The notes under the pieces were generated by a model. That model was given only the letters and a program-made list of their open reading frames with translations, was not told where the DNA came from and searched no databases. This document shows, piece by piece, positions 23,927-34,400 of a stretch of 38,462 nucleotides of DNA. Source of the DNA: Chloroflexota bacterium (GTDB lineage: Bacteria; Chloroflexota; Anaerolineae; Promineifilales; Promineifilaceae); assembly GCA_024223125.1 (NCBI GenBank), contig JAAEOP010000426.1, forward strand, positions 1 to 38,462, given 5' to 3'. The translations under genes and the position numbers were made by a program. Within the stretch, counting starts at the first letter, position 1; every line of letters begins with the position of its first letter.

Positions 23927-25159
23927 ATGATGACAAAACGGTTGTTCCTTCTTTGTAGATGTAGCCCGATTTTGCAAATCGGGTGGCGATTTACAAAATC
24001 ATCCTACATGCTAATCCCCATCCTGCTTTTGTGGCTGACAGCGTGCAGTTCACCCACCATGCCTACCCGCATACCGGCCGCCCAGCTGCCCCAGCCTTCG
24101 CCCACTTCCAATCTACCACCCACCCAAGACATCAACGCCCCCACCCCGGCTGTGGCAAACACGGCCGTACCTATCACTCCCAAACCGACACGCACCCCCA
24201 CCCCGGTAGATCCGGTCATCAATGTCAGCGCCCCCCATGCCAACGAAATTCTTATTCTGGGCGAAGAAGTCGCCGCTCGCGGTCTGGTCAACAAAGAAGA
24301 AGAGCAGCAAATCATTATCTCGCTTGTCACCAGCAACGGCCGTACCCTCACCCAAACCCCTGGAATCGTCACCGAAATCGGCTGGGAAGCTGCCTTCACT
24401 TTGCCCCCCAACGTTACCGGACAAGCTTTTCTGAAAGCCACCCTGCTGGATCAAGCCGGCAACAGTCTGGCTGAACATCAAAGCCCAGTCCTGCTAACCC
24501 ACAATCCCGATACAACTGACCGCTATCTGGATTTGAACCGACCTGATATTGGGGACACGGCCGTTGGCGGTTACAACATTTTTTTCGATGGCACAGTTTT
24601 CCGCCCCGTCAACAGCAGCGTCATCATTTCCATCTGGGCCGACAATTGCCAGGAACAGATAGCCCAACAAAGTTTCCGTCTGGGCAGCAGCAGCCGTCCC
24701 ATCTACTGGCAAGGTTTTGTTGTTGTGCCCCAAGATTTGGTTGGTCCCGCCTGCGCTGTGGCTCATTTTGGCGAACCGGGTACAGAAGAATGGCGTGAAG
24801 CTCAAATTCCCATCGAAGTGCTGGCCCAGGATGACGCTGCCGCTCAAGGCGTCACTATTGGCAATCCGCCGCCGGAAGGGGAATTTTTTGCCGGGCAAGA
24901 GATGACTCTTTACGGCACAGCCTACAACGTCACAGAAGGACCGGTAACGATTAGTGTGTTGATGGATAACGGCCGTATTGCTGCCTCTGCCACCACCGAA
25001 ACCGATTATTGGGGCTACTGGGAAGTAACCATTACCCTACCCATAGATGCAATTGGTCAGGCTGAAATCACCGTCACTGCCGGCGACGAAGACGAGAGTG
25101 GTGAATCACAAACTATCGTCACCATCAACCCCGCCCCTACACCCACACCCATCCCATGA
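23927..25159 (+). CDS. Secreted lipoprotein with Ig-like domains and Thr-Pro linkers
   Basis: This is a lipoprotein of up to 410 residues. The lipobox LTAC is at residues 37-40. A Pro/Thr-rich linker covers about 42-98, then three beta-sandwich regions follow (about 100-195, 205-300, 310-398), the last two resembling bacterial Ig-like repeats. It ends in NPAPTPTPIP. No enzymatic motif is seen. Starting at 23927 gives MMTKRLFLL, then 17-19 residues encoded by a palindrome (23959-24009), then LIPILLLWLTAC. Without the palindrome the signal peptide would be textbook, so I prefer this start. The ATG at 24008 would give a 13-residue signal with no positive charge. The stop overlaps the rarD start by 4 bases (ATGA). 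Confidence 0.7.
   Translation: MMTKRLFLLCRCSPILQIGWRFTKSSYMLIPILLLWLTACSSPTMPTRIPAAQLPQPSPTSNLPPTQDINAPTPAVANTAVPITPKPTRTPTPVDPVINVSAPHANEILILGEEVAARGLVNKEEEQQIIISLVTSNGRTLTQTPGIVTEIGWEAAFTLPPNVTGQAFLKATLLDQAGNSLAEHQSPVLLTHNPDTTDRYLDLNRPDIGDTAVGGYNIFFDGTVFRPVNSSVIISIWADNCQEQIAQQSFRLGSSSRPIYWQGFVVVPQDLVGPACAVAHFGEPGTEEWREAQIPIEVLAQDDAAAQGVTIGNPPPEGEFFAGQEMTLYGTAYNVTEGPVTISVLMDNGRIAASATTETDYWGYWEVTITLPIDAIGQAEITVTAGDEDESGESQTIVTINPAPTPTPIP
23959..24009 (+). repeat. 51-bp palindromic element inside a signal-peptide coding region
   Basis: ATGTAG (23959-23964) and CTACAT (24004-24009) bound two small hairpins: CCCGATTT-TGC-AAATCGGG (23965-23983) and a weaker GATTT/AAATC pair. The length, 51 bases, is a multiple of three and the frame reads through without stops. 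Confidence 0.6.
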
Positions 25160-26115
25160 ACAAAGGCATCTTATACGCCGTTGCCGCGTACACAACCTGG
25201 GGGCTAATGCCCATCTACTGGAAAACGCTGCACGGCCTCCCCGCCACCGAAATCATGAGCCACCGGATTGTCTGGTCGCTGGTTTTCCTGGCGTTGATCT
25301 TAACAATACGGAAGCATTGGCGTTGGTTGGGCACGGCCGTAAAAAACAAACGGATCATGCTTACCTTTCTGCTCTCTGCCACCGCCCTGGCTCTCAATTG
25401 GGGTACGTACATCTGGGGGGTCAACCACAATCATGTCGTCGAAACCAGCCTGGGTTACTTCATCAATCCGCTTGTCAGCGTTTTGCTGGGTGTTCTCTTT
25501 TTACGGGAACGGCTGCGTCATGGGCAGTGGGTTGCCATCGCCATCGCCGCTGGCGGCGTTTTATACCTGACCGCCCTCTATGGCGCTTTGCCCTGGATTT
25601 CTCTGACACTGGCTTTTTCTTTTGGCTCTTATGGCCTCATTCGTAAAACAGCCCCCTTAGGAGCGTTAGAAGGGTTGTCTTTAGAAATGGGGTTGCTGTT
25701 TTTGCCGGCGTTGGGTTATCTACTATATCTGGATCAATCTGGCGGGAGTGCATTTGCTCATGCCGGCTGGCAAACATCATTGATACTAGCTGGGTCGGGC
25801 GTGGCAACGGCCGTGCCCCTGCTCTGGTTTGGTTTAGCCGCCCGCCGTATTCCCCTGGCCACCATCGGCATCCTGCAATACATCGCTCCATCAATACAGC
25901 TTCTGCTGGGTATCTTTCTCTACAACGAACCGTTCTCCCCGGCCCAATTGGTCGGCTTCTGCCTCATCTGGTCAGCTTTGTTCATTTATTCGGTGGAAGG
26001 GATGTTACACAAAGCCCCCGGCGCTTCCCAAGATACAATTGGCGAATTTATGTCAACAACAGGGCGGTGCGAAGGTGACGAATCGGAATGGGTAGTGGAT
26101 AAAAAGCAACCTTGA
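25156..26115 (+). CDS. rarD: EamA-family transporter RarD
   Basis: This 319-residue inner-membrane protein has ten membrane segments in two EamA halves. The N-terminal pattern GILYAVAAYTTWGLMPIYWK and the MSHRIVWSL segment are typical of RarD, a drug/metabolite-superfamily exporter linked to chloramphenicol resistance in some bacteria, with physiological substrate unknown. NWGTYIWGVNHNHVVETSLGYFINPL is a further family hallmark. The ATG overlaps the stop of the lipoprotein gene. The C-terminal tail of about 40 residues is hydrophilic and longer than in most RarD proteins. A palindrome and transposase remnant follow. Confidence 0.9.
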   Translation: MNKGILYAVAAYTTWGLMPIYWKTLHGLPATEIMSHRIVWSLVFLALILTIRKHWRWLGTAVKNKRIMLTFLLSATALALNWGTYIWGVNHNHVVETSLGYFINPLVSVLLGVLFLRERLRHGQWVAIAIAAGGVLYLTALYGALPWISLTLAFSFGSYGLIRKTAPLGALEGLSLEMGLLFLPALGYLLYLDQSGGSAFAHAGWQTSLILAGSGVATAVPLLWFGLAARRIPLATIGILQYIAPSIQLLLGIFLYNEPFSPAQLVGFCLIWSALFIYSVEGMLHKAPGASQDTIGEFMSTTGRCEGDESEWVVDKKQP

Positions 26116-26127
26116 AAACAACGCCAT

Positions 26128-26222
26128 CTAAGGGTCCGTTCGTTTTTAACCTGGTAAGATTGGTTCAATCTTGAAGATTGAACCAATCTGGAAACTCCAA
26201 AGTTGTTTACGAGCGAACCCTA
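26128..26222. repeat. Palindromic element containing a perfect 15-bp hairpin
   Basis: An outer imperfect inverted repeat (AGGGTCCGTTCG near 26130, CGAGCGAACCCT near 26210) encloses a perfect hairpin: a 15-bp stem 26157-26171 with 26175-26189 around the loop TGA. The whole is about 95 bases and abuts a transposase remnant. The hairpin has the same 15+3+15 layout as 14191-14223. Confidence 0.6.
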
Positions 26223-26310
26223 AGGAAATGTGAATATGACCATGCGTGACGGAATGGGGACACTGTACCGCGATCAGCAATTTACGACCCTGTTTTCGCA
26301 TCGGGGACAG
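26218..26310 (+). pseudogene. IS1182-type transposase, N-terminal remnant
   Basis: The translation MTMRDGMGTLYRDQQFTTLF followed by SHRGQ resembles the N-terminus of IS1182-family transposases, remembered as MRDELGTIYEDEDFADLFPVRGQP. One base appears missing just upstream: CCTAAGG-AAATGTG would otherwise read Pro-Lys-Gly-Asn-Val. After RGQ the similarity stops (SGIKKKVQEG...), and the frame ends at 26394, inside the 3' end of the opposite gene. About 30 of some 500 residues survive. The comparison is from memory. Confidence 0.5.
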
Positions 26311-26367
26311 TCTGGCATAAAGAAGAAAGTGCAAGAGGGGACTTTTGTATTGGCTAACAAACATCTA

Positions 26368-28083
26368 CTATCCATCAAAAAGGCTTGTCGCTAATTCACG
26401 TATTTCAACCGGCCGTAAAAATTGACCCAAATAATGCCCATCCCGCCATAATTCAAAGTGGAGATGGGCATCTTCGTCAGGACCTTTGATGGAAGCGGGT
26501 GAACCGCTGTTGCCAATTTTGCCGATGATTTGTCCGGCCGTCACGGCCGTTCCCACCACAACCTCCGCCTCAATGTCACTCAAATGCACATAGCGGGCAA
26601 TCGTTCCATCATCATGTTCAATCCACACCTGTCGCCCCCGGTAAAAATCCAATTCCTCTTCAGACGTATAACCCAATTCCCGCACTCGTTCCCAGTATTG
26701 GTTAAATGTAACTTCATCCGGCACAACATACTCATGGGTGGCGCGAATCACCGTACCATCAGCCACAGTCCGTACAAACGTACCGGCGCTCCAATAAAAA
26801 TCTATCCCTTCATGAACGCCCAGACGATAATGTCGCGGCGCGCCTGGCATTTGCAGTTCACGGCCGCCCAATCCGCTTCCTTGAACAGGGCTGATAAAAG
26901 GACCAACGGCCACCCACGTATTAAAATCATGCGGCTGTAGGCCAGATAAAGTTGAGCTGCCCAGAATACTCTCCCATTCTCCAGGCATCTCAACAAAATA
27001 AAGCTGTTCTCGCCCCGTCAGTATCAAACGTATACCGGCGTCATCTACCCAAAATGCAGACACGTCAGGCGTTTGATAAATCTGAATTAAATTGCCGGTT
27101 TGGGGATCAAAGGCTAACAGGCGTTGACCGGCCTGATCTAACACATATACGGCCGTCTCCGATCCCCCAATTTGACGCGGCTGACTCATTTCAATCGAGG
27201 GCTGAAATGTCTCCACAAACCTGCGATCTTCATACAGCGCCACAGTGGCCGTCAGCGTGGCCGTATTCTGCAACAACAGATAAACTCGTTTACCTACCCG
27301 GCTAATATCAATCGGGCGTGTTCCCTCCGGCAGCAGCCAAAACCGATCTTCCACATCAGACACATATTCCAGCCCAAAGTTATAGCTGGTTTCCAGCAAA
27401 GCGCGGTTCTCTGCTTCATTTTCCAGGGCTACAAAATAATGGCTGGAGGTCTCGGTGATGGCACGGCCGTAACGATCCATCTGCCACATTTCCTGAACGG
27501 TATCATAACGGTACACATCCCCCGCCCTATCTAAAACCAGGACATTGCCATCCTCCAAAGCCAGATCAAGTGGCTCAATCACCTTCACCCCGGCCACATC
27601 ATCACCTGGAGCCAGCAAAGTCTGAGGCGGCGCGGGGGAAGTCAAGTCTAAGGATAGCAGCCGTCCGCCATCTATTAAATAGGCCGTCTCCCCGGCAACT
27701 TCCAGACCAACAGGATGAGTAAACGTACTCGGAGCATAACGCCAGACGCCGGTATTGTCAGAGTTTATACGCATGAAGGGCACATCATTTTCGGCCGCAA
27801 AACGAGCCAATGTTCCTTTAAGCGGATTGTTTAACTGGGGCGGCGGCGGTGTGAGAGTAGGCACACCTGTCATCGTGGGAATTGGCGTAATAGCAGACGG
27901 CACGGCCGTAGCCACTGGAATAGATGTGTTTGTTAGCGAGGGGGTGTAAATTGGCACGGCCGTCCCCTGTATCTGTACCTCTTCCAATTGTTCGTTTACC
28001 AACGCGGCCGTTTGCGGCCGGCTGCAAGCGGCCAACAAAACAATCAAAGCAAATAAAAATCCTCTATAATCTATTTTCTGCAT
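26368..28083 (-). CDS. Lipoprotein with beta-propeller-like region and M23 (LytM) peptidase domain
   Basis: This 571-residue lipoprotein has its lipobox LLAAC at residues 16-20, followed by a Thr/Pro linker (about 45-85). Residues about 90-395 contain repeated four-strand sheet-like segments (LEVAGETAYLIDGGRLLSLD, VLDRAGDVYRYD, VYVLDQAGQRLLAFD) suggesting a beta-propeller. The C-terminal M23 domain has the zinc ligands in LGVHEGIDF (His and Asp) and HLHFELW, both intact, so it may cleave peptidoglycan cross-links. I start at the ATG at 28083, which has AAGG upstream; a GTG at 28101 is the alternative. Its 3' end converges on the transposase remnant. Confidence 0.85.
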   Translation of the reverse strand: MQKIDYRGFLFALIVLLAACSRPQTAALVNEQLEEVQIQGTAVPIYTPSLTNTSIPVATAVPSAITPIPTMTGVPTLTPPPPQLNNPLKGTLARFAAENDVPFMRINSDNTGVWRYAPSTFTHPVGLEVAGETAYLIDGGRLLSLDLTSPAPPQTLLAPGDDVAGVKVIEPLDLALEDGNVLVLDRAGDVYRYDTVQEMWQMDRYGRAITETSSHYFVALENEAENRALLETSYNFGLEYVSDVEDRFWLLPEGTRPIDISRVGKRVYLLLQNTATLTATVALYEDRRFVETFQPSIEMSQPRQIGGSETAVYVLDQAGQRLLAFDPQTGNLIQIYQTPDVSAFWVDDAGIRLILTGREQLYFVEMPGEWESILGSSTLSGLQPHDFNTWVAVGPFISPVQGSGLGGRELQMPGAPRHYRLGVHEGIDFYWSAGTFVRTVADGTVIRATHEYVVPDEVTFNQYWERVRELGYTSEEELDFYRGRQVWIEHDDGTIARYVHLSDIEAEVVVGTAVTAGQIIGKIGNSGSPASIKGPDEDAHLHFELWRDGHYLGQFLRPVEIRELATSLFDG

Positions 28084-28465
28084 TGTCCTTCTCGTCTCCA
28101 CAATATTGATTCAGCCACAATTATCTTTTGTTTGCTACAAAAATGGTAATAACGGCAGTGATATTATGTCTACCATTTATTATATAATCCCTTCTGGCAA
28201 CAACAACTTAGTTCATAAAGATACAAAATTTTACTTGCCAGAAACTAGCGTCAATGAGAAAATAGAAAACAATCCTCAACGTTGCTTATCATTAATCTGA
28301 CTTGCAATGTAAGTGCAAAAATAAAAATCCCAGATCAATCTTTGCTATCTTTTAGCCCAAAACCGAATAGGAGGTGACACATTCAAGTATAACCCCATAA
28401 AAAGCAAGACTTCATCGTTTTTTCATTGGGACAACTGTCCCTTATTTAGGAGGTAAGTACAACAA
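28084..28465. other. AT-rich divergent intergenic region with two strong ribosome-site sequences
   Basis: This gap of about 380 bases lies upstream of the subtilase gene. It contains AGGAGGTGA at about 28370-28378, followed by no usable ORF. A small hairpin GGGAC-AACT-GTCCC is at 28428-28441, and the functional AGGAGGT is at 28449-28455, 11 bases before the ATG. A 64-codon frame at 28106-28300 has no supporting features. I could not identify a clear promoter. Confidence 0.45.
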
Positions 28466-31400
28466 ATGAAAAAGATAATCAGTTTGTTACTAATCTTGTT
28501 TTTATCAGTCATTTCTGTTTTTCAATTTACGTCCCAAACAATAGCCCAAACTGATACAACCATACACAAAGTCATAGACCACGATAATGTGTTGGGCAAT
28601 ATAGATGGCGCCCAATTGTTGGAAGACTATGGCTCCTATCAGCTTTATACCATTTCTGGCGATAGTTTAGGACAACTTTCCCAATCTGATCAATCACAAG
28701 TTACAGTCGTTGACGATATGGACATGCTTCTGTTTTCAGCGCAGCCATTCGATACGCAAACAGACTCCTTAACATCACTCAATTTGCCCGATCAATTAAC
28801 GGCCGTAAACGTCTCCGGCGAAGCCCTGCATCTCGTTCAATTTATCGGCCCCATTAAAGACGAATGGTTAAAAGCGGTTGCGGATACAGGAGTCGAACCA
28901 ATCCATTACATTGCCAACAACGCCTACATGGTCTGGGCCAATGATGGGAGCCGGGCACAATTGGATGCTATGGTTAACAACAGTGACTTTGTCCAATTTA
29001 GCGTCCCCCATCAACCTTACTTCAAAATTGGCGATTCCATCCGCAGTCGTATTTTGGAAAATAACGACCCCGATGAAATCGTCACCGTCACTGTCCAGAT
29101 TTACGACCACAAAAGTAAATTTCAATCTGTGGAAATAATTGAAACGGCGGCCGTTGAACAGTTGGCTTCCTGGACAAATCTCCTGAAATTTGAAAATATC
29201 ATTATTAACGTTCACGCGAATGATCTAGAAACATTAGCCACATTACCAGATGTCGTCTGGGTAGGTGAACGATTTGAACGTGAATTGATGGACGAAGTTC
29301 AAGGTCAAATCGTAGCTGGCAACCTCAATGGAAGCGGCAGTGGTCCAGTCGCCCCCGGCTACCTGGCCTGGCTCAACAGCTTTGGTTTTAGTAGTGACCC
29401 CAACAATTACCCCATTGTAGATGTCACCGACGATGGGATTGGCAACGGCACCACCAGTTCTGGCGATGAAACATTCCATGAAAGTGGGCTGATTACCCAA
29501 ACAACCCGTCTGGCATATGTGGCCAACTGTACCGATTCAGCCAGCGGTGAAGGCCCCGATGGACATGGGCACATCAACACTAGCATTGTTGGCGGCTACG
29601 ACACCCGCGGCGGTTTTCCCTTCCATGATCCTAATGGGTATCAGCGTGGTTTGGGTATAAACCCTTACGGCCGTATGGCTGGCACTCGTATTTTTGACCC
29701 TGGTTTTGACCAATCAAGCTGTGGCGGAACTGATACCGGCGTCATCAAAAGCATCCAGGACAATGGCGCCCTGATCAATACCAACTCCTGGGGTTGTAGC
29801 GGCTGTGCCGGAACCTACGATGACGGCTCCCAAGCCTATGACGTTGGCGTGCGTGACGCCGACTTAACTGAAGCCGGCAATCAGGAGATGATTGTAGTCT
29901 TTTCTTCCGGTAACAGCGGCCCTTCATCCGGCACAGTGGGTACACCCGGCAACGGCAAGAACATGATTACCGTCGGCGCATCTGAAAACGACCGCCCCTC
30001 CGACGAAGATGGTTCCTGGACAGATGGCTGTGCTATTGGCCCCACTGGTGCCGACAACGCCATGGACGTAATCAGCTTCTCCAGCCGCGGCCCCTCGCCA
30101 GGCAACCGGGTGAAACCAGAAGTCATTGCCCCCGGAACCCACATTCAAGGGACTGCCAGCACAAATGCTTCCTATAATGGCACAGGTGCTTGTGATCAAT
30201 ACCGTCCTTCTGGACAAACGGAATTCGCTTCCTCTTCTGGAACCAGCCATTCCACTCCCGCCGTCGCTGGTGTCTCTTCCCTCTATTATCATTGGTTAGA
30301 AAACACCTACGGCATCACTCCCTCCCCCGCGTTAATGAAAGCATACTTAATTGCCCACCCCACCTATCTCACTGGTGTAAGCGCCAATGATACGTTGCCC
30401 AGCAACAGCCAGGGCTATGGTATGCCGAATATGGATGTTGCCTTTGACAATACAGACCGTGGTTTTGAAAACCAGACCGTAATTTTTGACAACAGTGGCG
30501 AGACATGGACATGGACGGGCGGTGTAGCCGATCCAGCAAAACCGGTACGCATTGTCTTGGCTTACACGGATGCAGCCGGAGCAATCGGCACCTCTCCCCA
30601 GGTCAATGATTTGAACCTGGACGCCGATGTCAATGGCACAAATTACCTGGGTAATGTTTTCTCTGGAGAGTGGAGTACAACGGGTGGCGTGATTGATGGC
30701 GACAACAATTATGAAGCCATTTTCTTACCCGCCGGCACCACAGGCACCATCCAAATCACCATTACTGCCTTTAACATCGCCGGAGATGGCGTACCCAATG
30801 TCGGCGATGGCACCGATCAAGACTTTGCGCTGGTTTGCTACAACTGCCAGCAATTCCCTGACTTTACTCTATCAGCCATACCAACCAGCCAAAGCATCTG
30901 CTCGCCGAGTGATGCTGTGTATTCTGTTGCTGTGGGGCAGATCACTGGTTTTACAGACCCCGTAACACTCAGTGCCCAGGGCGAACCTGCTGGAACGACA
31001 GTCAGCTTTGCGCCTAATGGTCAGGCTACGCCGTATACCAGTACATTTACTATTGGCAACACTGGCGCGGCCGCGTTTGGTAGTTACAACATTGATGTGG
31101 TTGGCGTTGCTCCCACAAGTACGCACACGACTACGATTGGTTTGGATTTGTTCACGGCCGCGCCCACCGCGCCCACTCTCACGACACCGGCTGATGGAGC
31201 TACCAATGTCTCCTTTAAACCGAACTATACCTGGACAGCGGCTACACAAGCAGAAGATTACTATCTGGAAGTAGCTACCGATGCCGGATTTACCAACCTG
31301 GTTTATACGGCTACTGTTACAACGCCCTCCTATACCCCCACCGCCAACCTCTCCGCATCCGCTACCTATTATTGGCGAGTGACAGCCAACAACGTTTGTG

Positions 31401-34400
31401 GCGCAGGAGGCACATCGAGCACCTTCAGTTTTACGGTTCAAGCTGCCACTATGGTTTGTAATGGGACCACTGTAGACTTTGAGTCAGGCATTCCCGGTGA
31501 TTGGACGGTGGTAGATAATACCGGTGGCGCCGGCATTGTTTGGGACCTGGTTTCTTCAGCAAGCTGTGGCATTGGCAACCTGACCAACGGCTCTGGCGAC
31601 GCTGCCTGTGCCGACAGTGATGCGGCCGGTTCTGGCTCGCCCCCCTATGACACCGAACTGGTCAGTAATCCTTTTGACCTGGTTGGCGTTGGTTCAGTGA
31701 CTTTGGATGTGGCCGCTTACTACAATAACCTGGGGGCCGGCAATGATCTCTTTGAGGTAGATGTTTGGGATGGTTCAACCTGGACAAACGAGTTAACCTG
31801 GGATGAAAATCATCAACCAGAAGACATCAATCTCGATCTAACAGCCTACAGCGGTCTAACAGGCGTACAAATACGTTTCCGATACTCAGGTAACGGGTAC
31901 GATTGGTATGCACAAGTTGATGATGTGAACCTTTCCTGTGCTTCAGGGCCTGATATTCAGTTGAATAAAACGGTAGGCACTGACGCGACCGTTTGTGCGG
32001 CCAGCAACAACATCACAGTTTTCTCAGGAGCAGATGTCACTTACTGTTATGAAGTCACCAATACTGGAACTGTTACCTTTACAACGCATGACCTGGTTGA
32101 CAGTGAGCTAGGCGTCATTTTCAACAACCTCCCCTTCCCATTAGCGCCACTCTCTAGTGCGTTCATTACCCAAACAGCCAATATTACAACCACAACAGTA
32201 AACACAGCCACCTGGACGGCTACCAACGGGCCAGACACAGCAATGGATACAGCAGGCGCTACGGTAAACGCCGTTGTATCGGCCGCTTACCCTGTCTGCG
32301 AAGGCTTTGAAGGAGGCGTACTACCTAACTTCATGTTTGCCGATGTCACCAGCAATGGAACATCCACAGGTCGTGTACAAGTAACCACTAACTTCCCGAA
32401 CACAGGCTCTTATGGATTAGACCTGGATACAGATTGTGGCGGCGCTTGCAGCCCAACTACACAACAAGCGGCCGTAATGCTCGTAGACCTGGCCGGACAG
32501 TCAAGTGTAGAACTCAATTTCTGGGTTTACGAACACACCGATGAAAATAATCCCGAAGACGGTGTCTTCATCAGCGATGATGGCGGCGTTACCTGGGCTA
32601 ATATTTTCAGCCTAAACGGATTCCCTGCCAGTTACCTACAAGTTATCCTAGACCTTGATGCGGCCGCAGCAGGCGCCGGCATGAGCTATGTAGATGGCTT
32701 CATGATCCGCTTCCAATCTCTGGACAACTTTGATCTATCGTGGGATGGTTACTCCTTCGACGACATCTGCGTTCAACCCAGAGGGCCGGACATTGCAGTC
32801 TCCCCATCCAGTCTGTCCAGTGCTCAGTTCGCTAACGAAATAATGACCAGTACCCTCACGATCAGTAATTTCGGGAGTGGATCATTAGATTGGAATATCA
32901 GTGAAGCCGCTGCAAATTGTGGTTCGCCAGGAGATTTGAGCTGGCTGCAAGCAGTTCCCATCTCAGGTACCGTTGCCTCCCAAGCCAACGCTGCTGTAGA
33001 TGTTGGCTTTAACAGCAGCGGCGCAGCGCCGGGAACCTACAATGGCAACTTGTGTGTTAACAGTAATGATCCAGACACGGCCGTCTTCACCGTACCCGTC
33101 ACCTTAACTGTCACCCCAGTGCCCATTATCGGCGTCACACCTGGCAGTTTGGCAAGCGGGCAAGGACAAAACTCATTTACAACCCATACTCTGACGATTA
33201 GCAACACTGGTACGACGACCCTTACCTGGACGATAGACGAGGCCCAAACAACCTCTCTACCACCTGTTTCCAGCACTACATCGTCATACAGTGTTGCGGC
33301 CGCGGGAACGGCCGAAACAGCCAACGGGTTGAATTCAGCCATTCCTGGTAATGTTTTAGGTAATGGGCCAAGTATTACCGGAACCCTCACTTCAGCCCCG
33401 CCAACCATAGATGGCCTTATCAGCGCCGGGGAATGGGATGACGCGCTAATCATGGATATCAGCACTGTAGCTAATCCGGTTATGATGTATGTTAAGCATG
33501 ATGGCAACATGCTCTATCTGGCCTTTGACGACCAAAATGACACCACTTCAGATACTTTTGACCAGATTGGTGTCTACTTTGACGATGAAGGCGGCACAGC
33601 TCCAACTTTGTATGACAACTTATGGACCAATGCCGCTTGCGCGGGGACGAATAACACCGGTGAAGGCAACTTCTGGTTAGGCAACTTTGCACCAGATGCT
33701 GATGACCGATGGCGTGAATTGATTGTCGGCCCGACTACTTGCACACCACAGCTAGGCGGTACCAACGTTCAAATCGCTTACGGGCTTGGAAGCGGCAACA
33801 TGCAATATGAAACCGCCATTCCATTGGATGGCTCTTCTGCCATGACGGCCACTGCTGGTGACACGATGGGCTATCGGGTGTATGTATTAGATAATGCGAC
33901 CGGCATCTTTAATGGTCGCTTCCCCAATCCATCTACCTTCAACGACCCCTCAACCTATGGAAACTTACACCTGGATAGCAATTCAACCGGCTGTAATAAT
34001 CCGCAAGATTTACCCTGGTTGAGTGTAAACCCCACCAGCGGCTCAACTTTAGCTGGATCGAGTTCGGCCGTAGATGTCACGATGGATGCAACGAGCCTAT
34101 CAACCGGCGTATACACAGGAACACTGTGTGTACGCAGCAATGACACGCTTAACGCATTGGTACAGGTTCCTGTCACAATGACAGTATCAGTTCCCAGCTA
34201 CGGCGTATCGTTGTCCACAGCCGATGCTGACATGTCTGACATTACCGGCCAAACGGTGACCTACACTTTAACCATTACCAATGAAGGTAATGTGGCCGAC
34301 ACATTCGACTTGACCACCGACGGTAACAGTTATACAACAACAGTTACACCGAACGCTGTAGCGCTTAATCTGGGTGAAAGCACGACCGTATGGGTCACCG

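Noticed and set aside
23846..23977. 44-residue N-terminal extension of the NuoL-like protein
   Set aside because: Hydrophilic and Cys-rich, overlaps palindromic repeats, and a ribosome site precedes the ATG at 23845.
28106..28300. 64-codon plus-strand ORF upstream of the subtilase
   Set aside because: AT-rich, no ribosome site, no signal peptide or recognisable motif; treated as intergenic.
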